Positions 45,033 to 54,342 of a stretch of DNA of 64,000 nucleotides are shown one piece after another. Location: positions 62,001-126,000 of the forward strand of contig JAFEAM010000003.1 of assembly GCA_018266395.1 (NCBI GenBank). Reading direction: 5' to 3'. Below the pieces are notes generated by a model, which searched no databases, was not told the DNA's origin, and was given only the letters and a program-made list of their open reading frames with translations. Numbering within the stretch: position 1 is the first letter of the stretch; every line of letters begins with the position of its first letter. The stretch comes from Bacteroidota bacterium. GTDB lineage: Bacteria > Bacteroidota > Bacteroidia > Cytophagales > Cyclobacteriaceae. The position numbers and the translations under genes were made by a program.

Positions 45033-46145
45033 ATGAAGAAGATACTTTTCATGGTGCATGTTCCACCCCCAGTACATGGTGCAGCCCTCAGAAATGAATC
45101 ATTGTTTATGAGCAGCCTGCTTCGTAATACCTTTGATATACGTCTTCATAAGTTATCTTTTGCCAGTGACATTAACGACATAGGTAAGTTCAGCATAAGA
45201 AAAATATGGCGCACAATTGTGTATGCTATTCGACTGTGCTACATTTTATTAATCTTTCGGCCAAATCTGGCGTATTTTGGCATATCTCCCATTGGAGGAG
45301 CTTTCTATCGAGATGCTTTGTTTGCTGCAATCCTTAGAATGTTTCGTGTACGGATTACCTATCATGTTAGGGGAATGGGCATTCGGAACGCGATGCAGAA
45401 TGGGGTTAATCGGTGGCTATACCATTTTGTTTTTGATAATGCATACCTCATTATTTTGGCGCCTTCACAAACCAAGGATATAGAGGAATTATATCCAAGA
45501 AAAACGTTCATTGTCCCTAATGGAATCAAGATGGAGGGTCGTTTCGGCGCTCACCCTACGGGTAGTACGACATTTCTTTTCCTTTCTAATCTTGTTAGGA
45601 AAAAGGGAGTATTTGAATTTATAGACAATGTTAAGGCGCTGTCTCTCAGGCGTAATGGCTTTAAGGCTCGAATTGTGGGCGCAGATGGGGACGTAAAGGT
45701 GGAGGAGGTTAGGCGACGTATATCTGAACTTGGACTTACAACCTGCATTCAGGTAGACGGGGGCCTTTATGGTCGAGACAAATTTGCTGCATTGGAGGAA
45801 TGTTTTTGCCTAGTATTCCCGACCACCTTGTCTCATGAACTGTTTCCAGGGGTGATTCTTGAGGCAATGCAATGTGGCCGTCCGGTCATTACAACAGCCC
45901 ATGCGGCCATTCCCGATATTGTTGAGGACGGTATAAATGGTTATGTAATTGATCCATCTCGCATCCAACAAATGGTTGATCGCATGGAATACCTACTGGA
46001 CCATCCTGATACAGCAAGCTCTCTTGGCGTTAACGGAAGGGAAAAGTTTGAAAGACTTTACACTTTAGAGCAATTTGAAATGAACATGAAGCAAACCTTT
46101 GAAACCATTTTGAACGATGATATCAAATCTACTAACAGAGGCTGA
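45033..46145 (+). CDS. Family GT4 glycosyltransferase
   Basis: This 370-residue GT-B fold enzyme has FMVHVPPPVHGAALRNES near the N-terminus and the GT4 C-terminal signature FPTTLSHELFPGVILEAMQCGRPVITT with the EX7E-type motif, followed by GINGYVIDPS. It should transfer a sugar from a nucleotide donor to the growing lipid-linked unit. The donor is not readable from the sequence. ATG 45033 is preferred to GTG 45030. It is one of only two recognised glycosyltransferases (excluding phosphoglycosyl transferases) in the locus. The aminotransferase gene begins 29 bases before its end. Confidence 0.87.
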   Translation: MKKILFMVHVPPPVHGAALRNESLFMSSLLRNTFDIRLHKLSFASDINDIGKFSIRKIWRTIVYAIRLCYILLIFRPNLAYFGISPIGGAFYRDALFAAILRMFRVRITYHVRGMGIRNAMQNGVNRWLYHFVFDNAYLIILAPSQTKDIEELYPRKTFIVPNGIKMEGRFGAHPTGSTTFLFLSNLVRKKGVFEFIDNVKALSLRRNGFKARIVGADGDVKVEEVRRRISELGLTTCIQVDGGLYGRDKFAALEECFCLVFPTTLSHELFPGVILEAMQCGRPVITTAHAAIPDIVEDGINGYVIDPSRIQQMVDRMEYLLDHPDTASSLGVNGREKFERLYTLEQFEMNMKQTFETILNDDIKSTNRG

Positions 46146-47289
46146 GCAAGAAACCGCAACTAAAATCAAGCTCCTAAAGGAGCAGGCAGGCACTCACTCA
46201 CCAAGCATTTTTACAATTGCAGAGCAGGTGCCCGAACTGAATATAAAGGTGGATGCATGTTTTTTGTCGAATCCCTACGCTACTGAATTATTTCTCCGGT
46301 ATTTGAAAGATGAATTAATAAATACCAACCGAATGCGCGATGTTTTGGAATTTTACCCATCGCAGAATTCGGTTATTGCAGGCATACTTTCTGATCATCT
46401 CGAAACAGCGCCAAAGAATATCTTTATTGGCAATGGTGCCATTGAGATCATCCAGGCTGTGATCCATAATTTTACCAGGAGAAAGATCCTTATAAATATC
46501 CCCACATTTTCTTCTTACTATGAATTTGTAAAGGAAGGAGTGGAAGTAGTCTTCAATAAGTTGAAGAAAGAAGACAATTATCAATTGAATATCGAAGAAT
46601 ACCTGAGGCGAGTTATGGATGAAGAGCCTGACACCGTGGTGCTCATCAATCCGAATAATCCGGATGGTCAGTACATCAAATGGGAAGATATGAGAAGATT
46701 GATTCATGAATTGCGAAATGTTGAGACTGTGATCATTGATAAGAGTTTCATCCACTTTGCATTTGAGGATGAAAATTATGAATTGGTGAGCTACACTTCG
46801 ATGGTTGATAAATACCCAAACCTTGTTGTGCTGAAGAGCATGTCTAAGGATTTTGGAATAGCCGGAATTAGAGCGGGGTACGCAGTGATGAACGAGTACC
46901 GGATATCAGGATTACTGAAGAATGGGTACTTGTGGAATTCCAGCGGATTGTCTGAATACTTCTTTAGACTATATGTTAGACAAGACTTCCTAAATGAATA
47001 CGAAAAGGAGAGAATAAGGTACATCAAGGAAACCCAGCATTTCTTTGATCAACTGCGAGAGATACGGAACTTGAAAGCGTATCCAAGCAAGGCAAATTTT
47101 GCTTTGATTGAACTCTTCAATGGAATAACATCAAGTGACTTTGTTACTTCAATGCTGATTCGTTACGGTGTCTACTCAAGAACTTGCTCTGACAAGATTG
47201 GACTGGAGGGCGAATTCGTAAGACTCGCTTCCAGGACCAGGGAGGACAACGAAGCAATTCTAAGTGCATTGAAGAGCCTTCTTGGATGA
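46117..47289 (+). CDS. HisC-like PLP aminotransferase
   Basis: The 390-residue class I/II aminotransferase resembles histidinol-phosphate aminotransferase and threonine-phosphate decarboxylase. It has IGNGAIEIIQAVI, the INPNNPDGQYI segment, IIDKSFIHF (the family's usual DExY Glu is Lys here) and VLKSMSKDFGIAGIRAGYAV with the PLP lysine. It lies within a sugar locus, not a histidine operon, so a sugar, polyol-phosphate or amino-acid substrate is more likely. A 29-base overlap with the GT4 gene supports a joint role. Confidence 0.8.
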   Translation: MISNLLTEAEQETATKIKLLKEQAGTHSPSIFTIAEQVPELNIKVDACFLSNPYATELFLRYLKDELINTNRMRDVLEFYPSQNSVIAGILSDHLETAPKNIFIGNGAIEIIQAVIHNFTRRKILINIPTFSSYYEFVKEGVEVVFNKLKKEDNYQLNIEEYLRRVMDEEPDTVVLINPNNPDGQYIKWEDMRRLIHELRNVETVIIDKSFIHFAFEDENYELVSYTSMVDKYPNLVVLKSMSKDFGIAGIRAGYAVMNEYRISGLLKNGYLWNSSGLSEYFFRLYVRQDFLNEYEKERIRYIKETQHFFDQLREIRNLKAYPSKANFALIELFNGITSSDFVTSMLIRYGVYSRTCSDKIGLEGEFVRLASRTREDNEAILSALKSLLG

Positions 47290-47325
47290 AAGTCTGCAGC
47301 GTAACTGAATTTCAAAGAAAGCAAT

Positions 47326-49224
47326 ATGTGCGGGATAGCGGGATTTGTTAACTACACTGACGCTCCGGAACGCGCTCGATTGGCCAACCATTTACAAGCG
47401 AGTCGTGGACCGGACCATCACGCTATCTGGGCACATGGGAATGTAGCATTTGCCCATCAACGATTGTCGATCATTGACTTGTCAGAGCTGTCAAATCAGC
47501 CCTTTATCAAAGATGGGTTTGTATTAATCTTTAATGGCGAGATTTACAACTACAAAGAAATACGGAGACGACTTGAAGATGATCGCGATATCAATTTCAT
47601 CAGTCGTGGAGATACCGAAGTGGTTCTGGAGGCTTACCGCTGTTGGGGCTCCTCATGCCTGAAGCATTTTGTTGGAATGTATGCCTTTGCAATTTTTTCT
47701 CTTGCGGATGGCAAACTATTTCTAGCCTGCGATCATTTTGGAATTAAGCCCTTATATTATTCCCGAACGGCAAATACTTTTGCATTTGCCTCCGAACTTA
47801 AGACGCTTGTTAGAGCGGCCGGAATAAACCGGCGCCTGAATTCGTTTGCCCTGATCAGTTCACTGAACTATCAGTGGCCTTCCGGGCATGAGAGTATTTT
47901 TGCCGGGTGCATGAGACTTAAGCCAGCACACTGGATGGAGGTTAATTGTGTTGGGAATTTATCTGTTGGTAAGGAAGAGCGATACTGGTCGCCAGAAACT
48001 AAATTAGCTGAGCACACAGAAGAGGAATGGACTATAATGCTTCGTGAGCATCTTGAGGCGACAGTAAACCGTCATATGGTGTCAGATGTTCCGGTTAGCA
48101 GCTTTTTAAGCGGTGGCTTGGATTCTTCCCTAATATCTGTTCTGGCATCCAAGCAGGCAAAACATCTATCCACGTACACGATTGCCACACGCGAAAAAGA
48201 TAAGAGAATAGAGAAAATGTCTTCGGATGAGAAGTATGCGTCACTGCTGGCAAAGCAATTTGATTTTGACCATACTGAAATTCTAATTGAACCAGCAATA
48301 ATTGAAGAACTTCCACGAGTGGTTAAAATGCTCGATGAACCAATTGGAGACCCGGCTGCAATCAATACGTTCTTGATTTGTCGTGCGGCTCGAGAGAGGG
48401 GTGTCAAGATTTTGTTATCAGGTATGGGTGCGGACGAAATCTTTCTTGGCTACAGACGCCATGAGGGGACACTTTATGCCTCGCAATACCATCGTTTGCC
48501 TGAAGTTATAAGGTCGCCGCTGAATTGGCTAGGGAATTCCCTTCCCGTGCGAATTGGATCCAGGGGTATTAAAACAACTCGTTGGATCAAGCGCTTTCTA
48601 AGTTTTGCAAACCTGCCATCTGAATTGGCATACAGGAGAAGTTATTCTTACTATGATGAACATGAATTGTCTCAGTTGATTCATGGTGACTATAATAACG
48701 AGATTCGTCAATTAAGCACTGAACATCACGAGTATTTTTTTGAGAAGGAAGGTCTTGACTTAGAGAACCGAATGTGCTTCACTGACATTAATCTGTTTAT
48801 GAGGGGGCTAAACTTAACCTACACAGACCGAGCCTCCATGGCTGCTTCTGTTGAGGTGAGGGTTCCTTTCATAGATCGCGAAATGGTTAATTTTGCCATG
48901 TCTATTCCGGGCAAGTTGAAGTTTAAGAATGGTCATGGAAAGTATATACTAAAGAAGGCGGCGGAAAAGATTCTTCCGAGGGAAATTATTTACAGGCCAA
49001 AGGCCTCCTTTGGAGCTCCGATCCGCTCTTGGATCTCAAATGATTTGCGAGAAATGACGGAAGATTTACTGTCTGAAGAAAATATCCGCAGAAGGGGAAT
49101 ATTAAATTACAAATTTGTAAGGAATCTCATCGATAGAGATCGCAGAGGATTAGACGACAATGCCTTTCAAATTTATCAACTGTTGACCATGGAGCTGTGG
49201 TTTAAAGAATATTACGATAAATGA
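47326..49224 (+). CDS. asnB: Asparagine-synthetase-type (AsnB) glutamine amidotransferase
   Basis: The 632-residue protein begins MCGIAGF, with Cys2 as the glutamine-hydrolysing nucleophile, followed by the class II amidase domain (about 1-210, RGPDHHAIW, NGEIYNY, SRGDTEVVLEAY). The synthase domain has the PP-loop SSFLSGGLDSSLIS. The family makes asparagine or, in polysaccharide loci such as Pseudomonas WbpS, converts uronate to uronamide. Its place in a uronate-rich locus favours the second use. The length fits Bacteroidota AsnB. It overlaps the methyltransferase by 4 bases. Confidence 0.88.
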   Translation: MCGIAGFVNYTDAPERARLANHLQASRGPDHHAIWAHGNVAFAHQRLSIIDLSELSNQPFIKDGFVLIFNGEIYNYKEIRRRLEDDRDINFISRGDTEVVLEAYRCWGSSCLKHFVGMYAFAIFSLADGKLFLACDHFGIKPLYYSRTANTFAFASELKTLVRAAGINRRLNSFALISSLNYQWPSGHESIFAGCMRLKPAHWMEVNCVGNLSVGKEERYWSPETKLAEHTEEEWTIMLREHLEATVNRHMVSDVPVSSFLSGGLDSSLISVLASKQAKHLSTYTIATREKDKRIEKMSSDEKYASLLAKQFDFDHTEILIEPAIIEELPRVVKMLDEPIGDPAAINTFLICRAARERGVKILLSGMGADEIFLGYRRHEGTLYASQYHRLPEVIRSPLNWLGNSLPVRIGSRGIKTTRWIKRFLSFANLPSELAYRRSYSYYDEHELSQLIHGDYNNEIRQLSTEHHEYFFEKEGLDLENRMCFTDINLFMRGLNLTYTDRASMAASVEVRVPFIDREMVNFAMSIPGKLKFKNGHGKYILKKAAEKILPREIIYRPKASFGAPIRSWISNDLREMTEDLLSEENIRRRGILNYKFVRNLIDRDRRGLDDNAFQIYQLLTMELWFKEYYDK

Positions 49225-50105
49225 GTAATCAGGATGGACAAATAGAGAACTTCTGGAATCAGAATCCAGTTGGTAGCAACTTTGTTGAATATGAGTCAGG
49301 CAAAGCCTTTTATGAGGAATATGACAGATTTCGATATAGAACGGAAGGACACATCTTGTCGGAATTGGATGAAATTGACTTCATGGGCAAGAAGGTACTC
49401 GAAATTGGCCTAGGCCAAGGAGCTGACTCCATGCAAATCATAAATCGAGGAGCCTTATATTACGGCATTGATCTGACTGATGAATCCGTTAAGAGACTGA
49501 AGGAGCGGTTTGCCCTTTTTAATCTCCCATTTCAGGATATCAGAAAGTCCAACGCGCAAAATATTCCTTATTCGGATGGTTTCTTCGATATTGTTTACTC
49601 TCATGGAGTAATTCATCATTCTCCCGACATTGAAATAATTGTTTCTGAGATTTATCGCGTTCTTAAGAATGGCGGACTGGGTGTAATTATGTTGTACCAT
49701 AAGCAGTCTATTAACTATTATCTGAGCATCGGTTTACTTCGAAGAATGGGGTTATTGTTAATTGTGTTATTCCCATTTACTATTAAGTGGATTGGAAGAA
49801 TGACCGGAGAAGGCGTTGAAAGAATTGACAGACATCGTGAGAATCTGAAAACTTTTGGATGGAGGTATTTACTAATGAGAAATTTCTTGCATAGATCAAC
49901 TGATGGACCCGATAACATCTATTCCTCAGTATGGAGCAAAAAATCCTCGCGAAGCTTATTCAAAGAGTTCAAGAAAATCCGTTTCAAGGTTCACTTTTTG
50001 AATGAACGCCACCTGCTTGGCCTTCAGAAGATCTTACCTCGCTCATTCAAGAACAAGTTGGCCACTTGGTTTGGCTGGCATTTATGGGTGTTCATGGAAA
50101 AATAG
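49221..50105 (+). CDS. SAM-dependent class I methyltransferase
   Basis: The 294-residue protein has the SAM-binding motif VLEIGLGQGADSMQI and the downstream FDIVYSHGVIHHSPD segment of the Methyltransf_11 group, then a second half of about 150 residues with one strongly hydrophobic stretch (about 170-190) that may attach it to the membrane. It may methylate a sugar or other part of the polysaccharide. The start overlaps asnB by 4 bases (ATGA). No specific acceptor can be named. Confidence 0.82.
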   Translation: MSNQDGQIENFWNQNPVGSNFVEYESGKAFYEEYDRFRYRTEGHILSELDEIDFMGKKVLEIGLGQGADSMQIINRGALYYGIDLTDESVKRLKERFALFNLPFQDIRKSNAQNIPYSDGFFDIVYSHGVIHHSPDIEIIVSEIYRVLKNGGLGVIMLYHKQSINYYLSIGLLRRMGLLLIVLFPFTIKWIGRMTGEGVERIDRHRENLKTFGWRYLLMRNFLHRSTDGPDNIYSSVWSKKSSRSLFKEFKKIRFKVHFLNERHLLGLQKILPRSFKNKLATWFGWHLWVFMEK

Positions 50106-50227
50106 AATTCAAACTTTCAAGAGGTGCGATTTTTGCTCGCATCGTATTCAGAACCTATTGAGGAGAGTAAAAGGGAATTGTTGGTCAGTGCTTTGCAAAG
50201 GCTGACTATCATTTGCCTTCATTTTGT

Positions 50228-50235
50228 TAATTTTG
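50228..50235 (+). promoter_or_regulatory. Candidate -7 promoter element upstream of the bi-domain oxidoreductase
   Basis: TAATTTTG matches TAnnTTTG, with the start codon of the next gene 20 bases downstream, in the 149-base gap after the methyltransferase gene. This would open the last polysaccharide operon. I see nothing else in the gap, including no hairpin. Confidence 0.4.
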
Positions 50236-50254
50236 CTCCCTTAATATTGAATTC

Positions 50255-52399
50255 ATGAAGCAATTGATTCAGAATTTTAAGAGCGGGGAATTGTATGTGG
50301 ACGAAGTTCCTCTTCCTTCGCTGTCCAAGGGGTTTATTCTTGTTGAGAATCATTGCTCATTAATCAGCTCTGGCACTGAACGTGGAACAGTAAAAGTTGC
50401 TCAAGCAAGTCTACTTGGAAAAGCCAAGCAACGCCCAGACTTGGTAGCCCAAGTGATGAGAAATTTGAAAAAAGAAGGATTCACAGCCACATTCAAGAAG
50501 GTTCAAACGAGGCTGGACTCATTGAAGGCACTGGGTTATAGTACCGCAGGTGTTGTAATGGCCAGTATGGATACTGACCATAGGATCAAACCTGGTGACC
50601 GCGTTGCTTGTGCTGGACAGGACTACGCATCGCACGCAGAGATTGTGTCAGTTCCGCAGAATCTTGTTGCCCGGGTTCCTGAAAATGTTTCGTTCGAAGA
50701 AGCTGCATTTACAACCCTCGGAGCCATTGCTCTTCAAGGGATTAGACAAGCTGAACCTCAATTAGGCGAATATGTTTGTGTGATTGGTCTTGGCATTCTG
50801 GGGCAGCTTACCGGTCAAATGCTGAAAGCTAATGGCTGTAAGGTCATGGGTATAGACTTGTCAAGTCGCCTTGTAGAGCTTGCAGCTGAACACAGCACGG
50901 ATAAATCTTTGATAAGATCCGACTTGGATTTGCTTGGTCACTGTGAGGCATTCACAAATGGGCAAGGGTTTGATAGTATCATCATCACGGCGGCTGCTCC
51001 GACAAATGATCCTCTTGTTCTGGCCGGTGAAATCGCAAGGAAAAAAGCCCGGATTGTGATTGTCGGAGCTGTAAAGATGGATATCCCGAGAGACCCTCAT
51101 TATTATAGAAAGGAGCTTGAACTCAGGATGTCTTGTTCATATGGGCCCGGACGTTATGATACTAGCTATGAGGAGGATGGTGTTGACTACCCTATGGCCT
51201 ATGTTAGATGGACCGAACAAAGAAATATGGAGGCATTCCTGAGCCTTCTGTCCAGAAAACTAATTAACGTAAAGCCCCTTATCTCACACACCTTTGATGT
51301 TGACCACGTAACAGAAGCCTATGACCTGGTCTTGGGTAGGACGACAGAGCCTAGTGTAGGCATTCTCGTAAAGTACCCGCAAAGGGACGGAAAGTATTTT
51401 CCCGACATCATGTTGAAAAAACCTAGCGTTGCAAAAATTTGTGTAGGATTTATTGGCGCGGGTAGTTTTGCACAAAGTTACCTTTTGCCTAATCTGAAAG
51501 GCAAAGTCTCTTTGCACACTGTAGTCACCAGCAAAGGCATTAACGCAAAAAATGTAGCTGATAAATTTGGTTTCGATTCTTGCGGATCCGACCCGGCTAA
51601 AATATTTGAATCGCAAGAGATCAATACGGTTTTCATCGCCACACCTCACAGTTCGCATTCAGTATATGCTGCGCAAGCGTTGAAAATGGGTAAGCATGTA
51701 TTTGTGGAGAAACCTTTGGCGATTACTTATGAGGGCTTGAAAGAAGTCGAGGAAGCAAGAAGGCTAGGTCGGGGGTTGCTGATGGTTGGATTCAATAGAA
51801 GGTTTGCTCCTATTTCCAGAAACCTTAAGAGAATGCTTAAGAATAATGGTGACCCATTGATAATGAATTTCAGAGTCAATGCGGGATTTATTCCAAAAGA
51901 CCACTGGGTTCAAAAGGAGGATGTAGGAGGTGGAAGAATCGTCGGCGAAATTTGTCATTTTATTGATCTAATGATTTATTTCTCTGACAGTAGACCCGTG
52001 TCAGTTTTTGCTGAAACCATGCGAACTCCAAACGGATTACGGTCGCTTGATGATACATTGGCAGTCACGATTCGCTTCGAAAATGGTTCGGTTGGAAATA
52101 TGGTTTATGTGTCGAACGGAGATAATGCAATGCCTAAGGAGCATTTGGAGTTTTTTGCAAATGGTAAGTCCGGCATAATCAACGATTTCCAGTATGGGAC
52201 ACTATTTCAAAACAATAGAGAAAAGGTTCTCAAACTCAGAGGAAAAGGTCATTTGGAAGAAGTGGATTCCTTTTTGAATGCGATTCATCTAACTTCTCAA
52301 GAAGTAATTCCATTCCATGAGTTGGTTTGGACTACCCTGGCCAGTCTGAAAATAAAGGAGAGCATAGCAACAGGATTGCCTCAAATTATAGAAGGATAG
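50255..52399 (+). CDS. Bi-domain oxidoreductase (zinc-alcohol-dehydrogenase-like plus Gfo/Idh/MocA)
   Basis: This 714-residue protein joins two enzymes. Residues about 1-370 form a medium-chain dehydrogenase (SLISSGTERGTVKV, KPGDRVACAGQ, VCVIGLGILGQLTGQML). Residues about 385-714 form a Gfo/Idh/MocA unit with FIGAGSFAQSY, ATPHSSHSVYAAQAL and FVEKPLAITYEG. This fusion recurs in polysaccharide loci and often stands next to heparinase-like proteins. The toroid-protein gene follows after one base, so the two probably act in sequence. The substrate is not known. Confidence 0.87.
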   Translation: MKQLIQNFKSGELYVDEVPLPSLSKGFILVENHCSLISSGTERGTVKVAQASLLGKAKQRPDLVAQVMRNLKKEGFTATFKKVQTRLDSLKALGYSTAGVVMASMDTDHRIKPGDRVACAGQDYASHAEIVSVPQNLVARVPENVSFEEAAFTTLGAIALQGIRQAEPQLGEYVCVIGLGILGQLTGQMLKANGCKVMGIDLSSRLVELAAEHSTDKSLIRSDLDLLGHCEAFTNGQGFDSIIITAAAPTNDPLVLAGEIARKKARIVIVGAVKMDIPRDPHYYRKELELRMSCSYGPGRYDTSYEEDGVDYPMAYVRWTEQRNMEAFLSLLSRKLINVKPLISHTFDVDHVTEAYDLVLGRTTEPSVGILVKYPQRDGKYFPDIMLKKPSVAKICVGFIGAGSFAQSYLLPNLKGKVSLHTVVTSKGINAKNVADKFGFDSCGSDPAKIFESQEINTVFIATPHSSHSVYAAQALKMGKHVFVEKPLAITYEGLKEVEEARRLGRGLLMVGFNRRFAPISRNLKRMLKNNGDPLIMNFRVNAGFIPKDHWVQKEDVGGGRIVGEICHFIDLMIYFSDSRPVSVFAETMRTPNGLRSLDDTLAVTIRFENGSVGNMVYVSNGDNAMPKEHLEFFANGKSGIINDFQYGTLFQNNREKVLKLRGKGHLEEVDSFLNAIHLTSQEVIPFHELVWTTLASLKIKESIATGLPQIIEG

Positions 52400-52400
52400 G

Positions 52401-53579
52401 ATGGAAATTGACACAAAGACCCTTGTAAATGAAAGCTTCCTTAAATTGTGGGATTATGTTGAAGCCAATGACTACAAGGGGTGGGATCCTTATGATGGAC
52501 TGAACAGTAGAGTTTTCCAGCGTTTACCATTAAGTAAAAATTATGGTCTCCGTCTGGCTTGGATACAGTTGTTCAAGAGAAGCCCGATCAATTTAAGATC
52601 CGTACTTGGCGTTGAGAAGGAGCATAACGCGAAAGGATTGGCACTTTTCTTAAGTGGTTATACCAATCTTTATAATATCGATCCATGTCCCGAATACAGG
52701 GATCGAATGGAATTATTGCGGCACTATATCAAAGCAAATCAGAGCAGTGGGTATTCTGGGGCTTGTTGGGGTTATGGATTCGACTGGCAGGCAAGGGCCT
52801 TCTTCCAGCCAAAAGGTACACCAACAATAGTTGCGACCACATTTGTTGCCTATTCACTACTGGATTATTATGAAATTTCCGGTGACTCCCAATTGTTGAA
52901 AATGGCCCGATCAAGCTGTGATTTCATCTTGAATGACCTCAATAGAACATATGACGATAAGGGTAATTTCTGCTTCTCATATTCTCCTAGAGATAAAACG
53001 AGTGTTTTTAATGCTTCTTTGCTTGGAAGCAGGCTCTTATCCAGAGTCTATAGTCTAACAAGGGAAGAGGTTTTGTTGGAAGCTGCCTCAAAGTCTGTGG
53101 CATTTTGTACGGCCTATCAGCAAAGTCATGGAGGCTGGGCATACAGCACGCTTCCTTTTCATTCATGGATTGATAATTATCATACTGGATTTAATCTCGA
53201 ATCACTAACTGAGTACAGGAAGTATACCGGAGATTTAACATACGATTCCGTTATACAGAAAGGCCTGGACTTTTACTTGAGCAACTTTTTTACAGTTAAA
53301 GGTGAATCTAAATATTATTACAAAAAGCTTTATCCAATAGACATTCATGCTCCAGCCCAGTTGATCGTTACTATGTATCGAATGAATCTATTCCAACAGA
53401 AAAGGGAATTGATTGATCGTGTAACCAGGTGGACAATCGAGCATATGTTTGACACGAGGGGTTACTTTTATTACCAGATCAAGCGTTTGGTAAGCTCCAG
53501 AATACCCTACATGCGTTGGGCACAAGCTTGGATGTTCTATGGTCTAAGTTTCTATAAGAAAGCCGCCTATGAAAAATAA
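52401..53579 (+). CDS. Alpha/alpha-toroid protein, candidate sugar-modifying enzyme
   Basis: The 392-residue protein has no recognised family name. It consists of repeated helical hairpins of about 45-55 residues, each with an Asp/aromatic turn: FVAYSLLDYYEISGDSQLLKMA, LLSRVYSLTREEVLLEAASKSV, ESLTEYRKYTGDLTYDSVIQKG, cited in parts. The turns hold clusters of His, Trp and Tyr (GGWAYSTLPFHSWIDNYHTG), as found in six-hairpin toroids that bind polysaccharides or polyprenols. Uronate epimerases and lyases with this fold are possible models. No signal peptide is present, so it should be cytoplasmic. It starts 1 base after the bi-domain gene and overlaps WecG by 11 bases. Confidence 0.5.
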   Translation: MEIDTKTLVNESFLKLWDYVEANDYKGWDPYDGLNSRVFQRLPLSKNYGLRLAWIQLFKRSPINLRSVLGVEKEHNAKGLALFLSGYTNLYNIDPCPEYRDRMELLRHYIKANQSSGYSGACWGYGFDWQARAFFQPKGTPTIVATTFVAYSLLDYYEISGDSQLLKMARSSCDFILNDLNRTYDDKGNFCFSYSPRDKTSVFNASLLGSRLLSRVYSLTREEVLLEAASKSVAFCTAYQQSHGGWAYSTLPFHSWIDNYHTGFNLESLTEYRKYTGDLTYDSVIQKGLDFYLSNFFTVKGESKYYYKKLYPIDIHAPAQLIVTMYRMNLFQQKRELIDRVTRWTIEHMFDTRGYFYYQIKRLVSSRIPYMRWAQAWMFYGLSFYKKAAYEK

Positions 53580-54342
53580 CAGAATTGTTTTCATGAGTAC
53601 TCCTATAGACGCATTAACAATGCAGGAAACTGTCGAACGTGTAGATGATGCGATTAAGGAAAAGAAGCAGCTCCATCATATCGCAATTAACGTGGCCAAA
53701 ATTGTTCATATGCAAACAGACAGGAGACTGTATGATAGTGTGGTTAGCGCGGACATTTTGGGTGCAGACGGAGCTCCGTTAGTCTGGGTTTCCAGATTAT
53801 TTGGTAAACCGATACCTGAACGGGTAACGGGTGCTGATCTTATGCAGGAGCTTATGAAACTGGCACATCAAAATGGCTACAAGGCTTTCCTTTTTGGTGC
53901 CACGGAGGAGGTGGTGAGAAAGACGGTTGAGATATACTCAACAAAGTATTCTCCTGCTGTCATTGCAGGTTTCCGCAATGGTTATTTTAGACCTCAAGAT
54001 GAACCGTCAATTGCTGAAGCGATAGCAAACTCCGGTGCGGATATGCTTTTCGTTGCGATTACTTCCCCTAAGAAAGAGATTTTTTTGCATACATATAAAG
54101 AACAGCTGAAGAATGTGAGTTTTATCATGGGTGTTGGTGGTACTTTTGATGTAGTTGCTGGTAAGGTCAAACGAGCTCCATTATGGATGCAAAATATGGG
54201 TTTGGAGTGGTTCTACAGAACTCTTCAGGAGCCGCGCCGAATGTGGAAACGCTATCTAACTACCAATACGCTATTCCTATATTATCTTATCAGGGAAATA
54301 TTTAGCCCAAATCGGATCCTGAAGGAAAAAAGCAAAGCCTAA
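53569..54342 (+). CDS. WecG/TagA/CpsF-family glycosyltransferase (GT26)
   Basis: The 257-residue protein has the GT26 features: the N-terminal INVAKIVHMQTDRRLYDSV and ADILGADGAPLVWVSRLFG segment with the Gly-Ala-Asp-Gly motif, ERVTGADLMQELM, and FLFGATEEVV, followed by APLWMQNMGLEWFYRTLQEPRR near the C-terminus, cited in parts. Members transfer ManNAc(A) from UDP onto a lipid-linked GlcNAc or similar acceptor. The WecB-like gene is coupled to it by a TAATG overlap, and a WecC/TviB-like dehydrogenase opens the locus, so a ManNAcA-type donor fits well. Confidence 0.9.
   Translation: MKNNRIVFMSTPIDALTMQETVERVDDAIKEKKQLHHIAINVAKIVHMQTDRRLYDSVVSADILGADGAPLVWVSRLFGKPIPERVTGADLMQELMKLAHQNGYKAFLFGATEEVVRKTVEIYSTKYSPAVIAGFRNGYFRPQDEPSIAEAIANSGADMLFVAITSPKKEIFLHTYKEQLKNVSFIMGVGGTFDVVAGKVKRAPLWMQNMGLEWFYRTLQEPRRMWKRYLTTNTLFLYYLIREIFSPNRILKEKSKA

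Noticed and set aside
46117-47289. True histidine biosynthesis hisC
   Set aside because: No other his gene is nearby, the neighbours are all glycan genes, and the family Glu is replaced by Lys.
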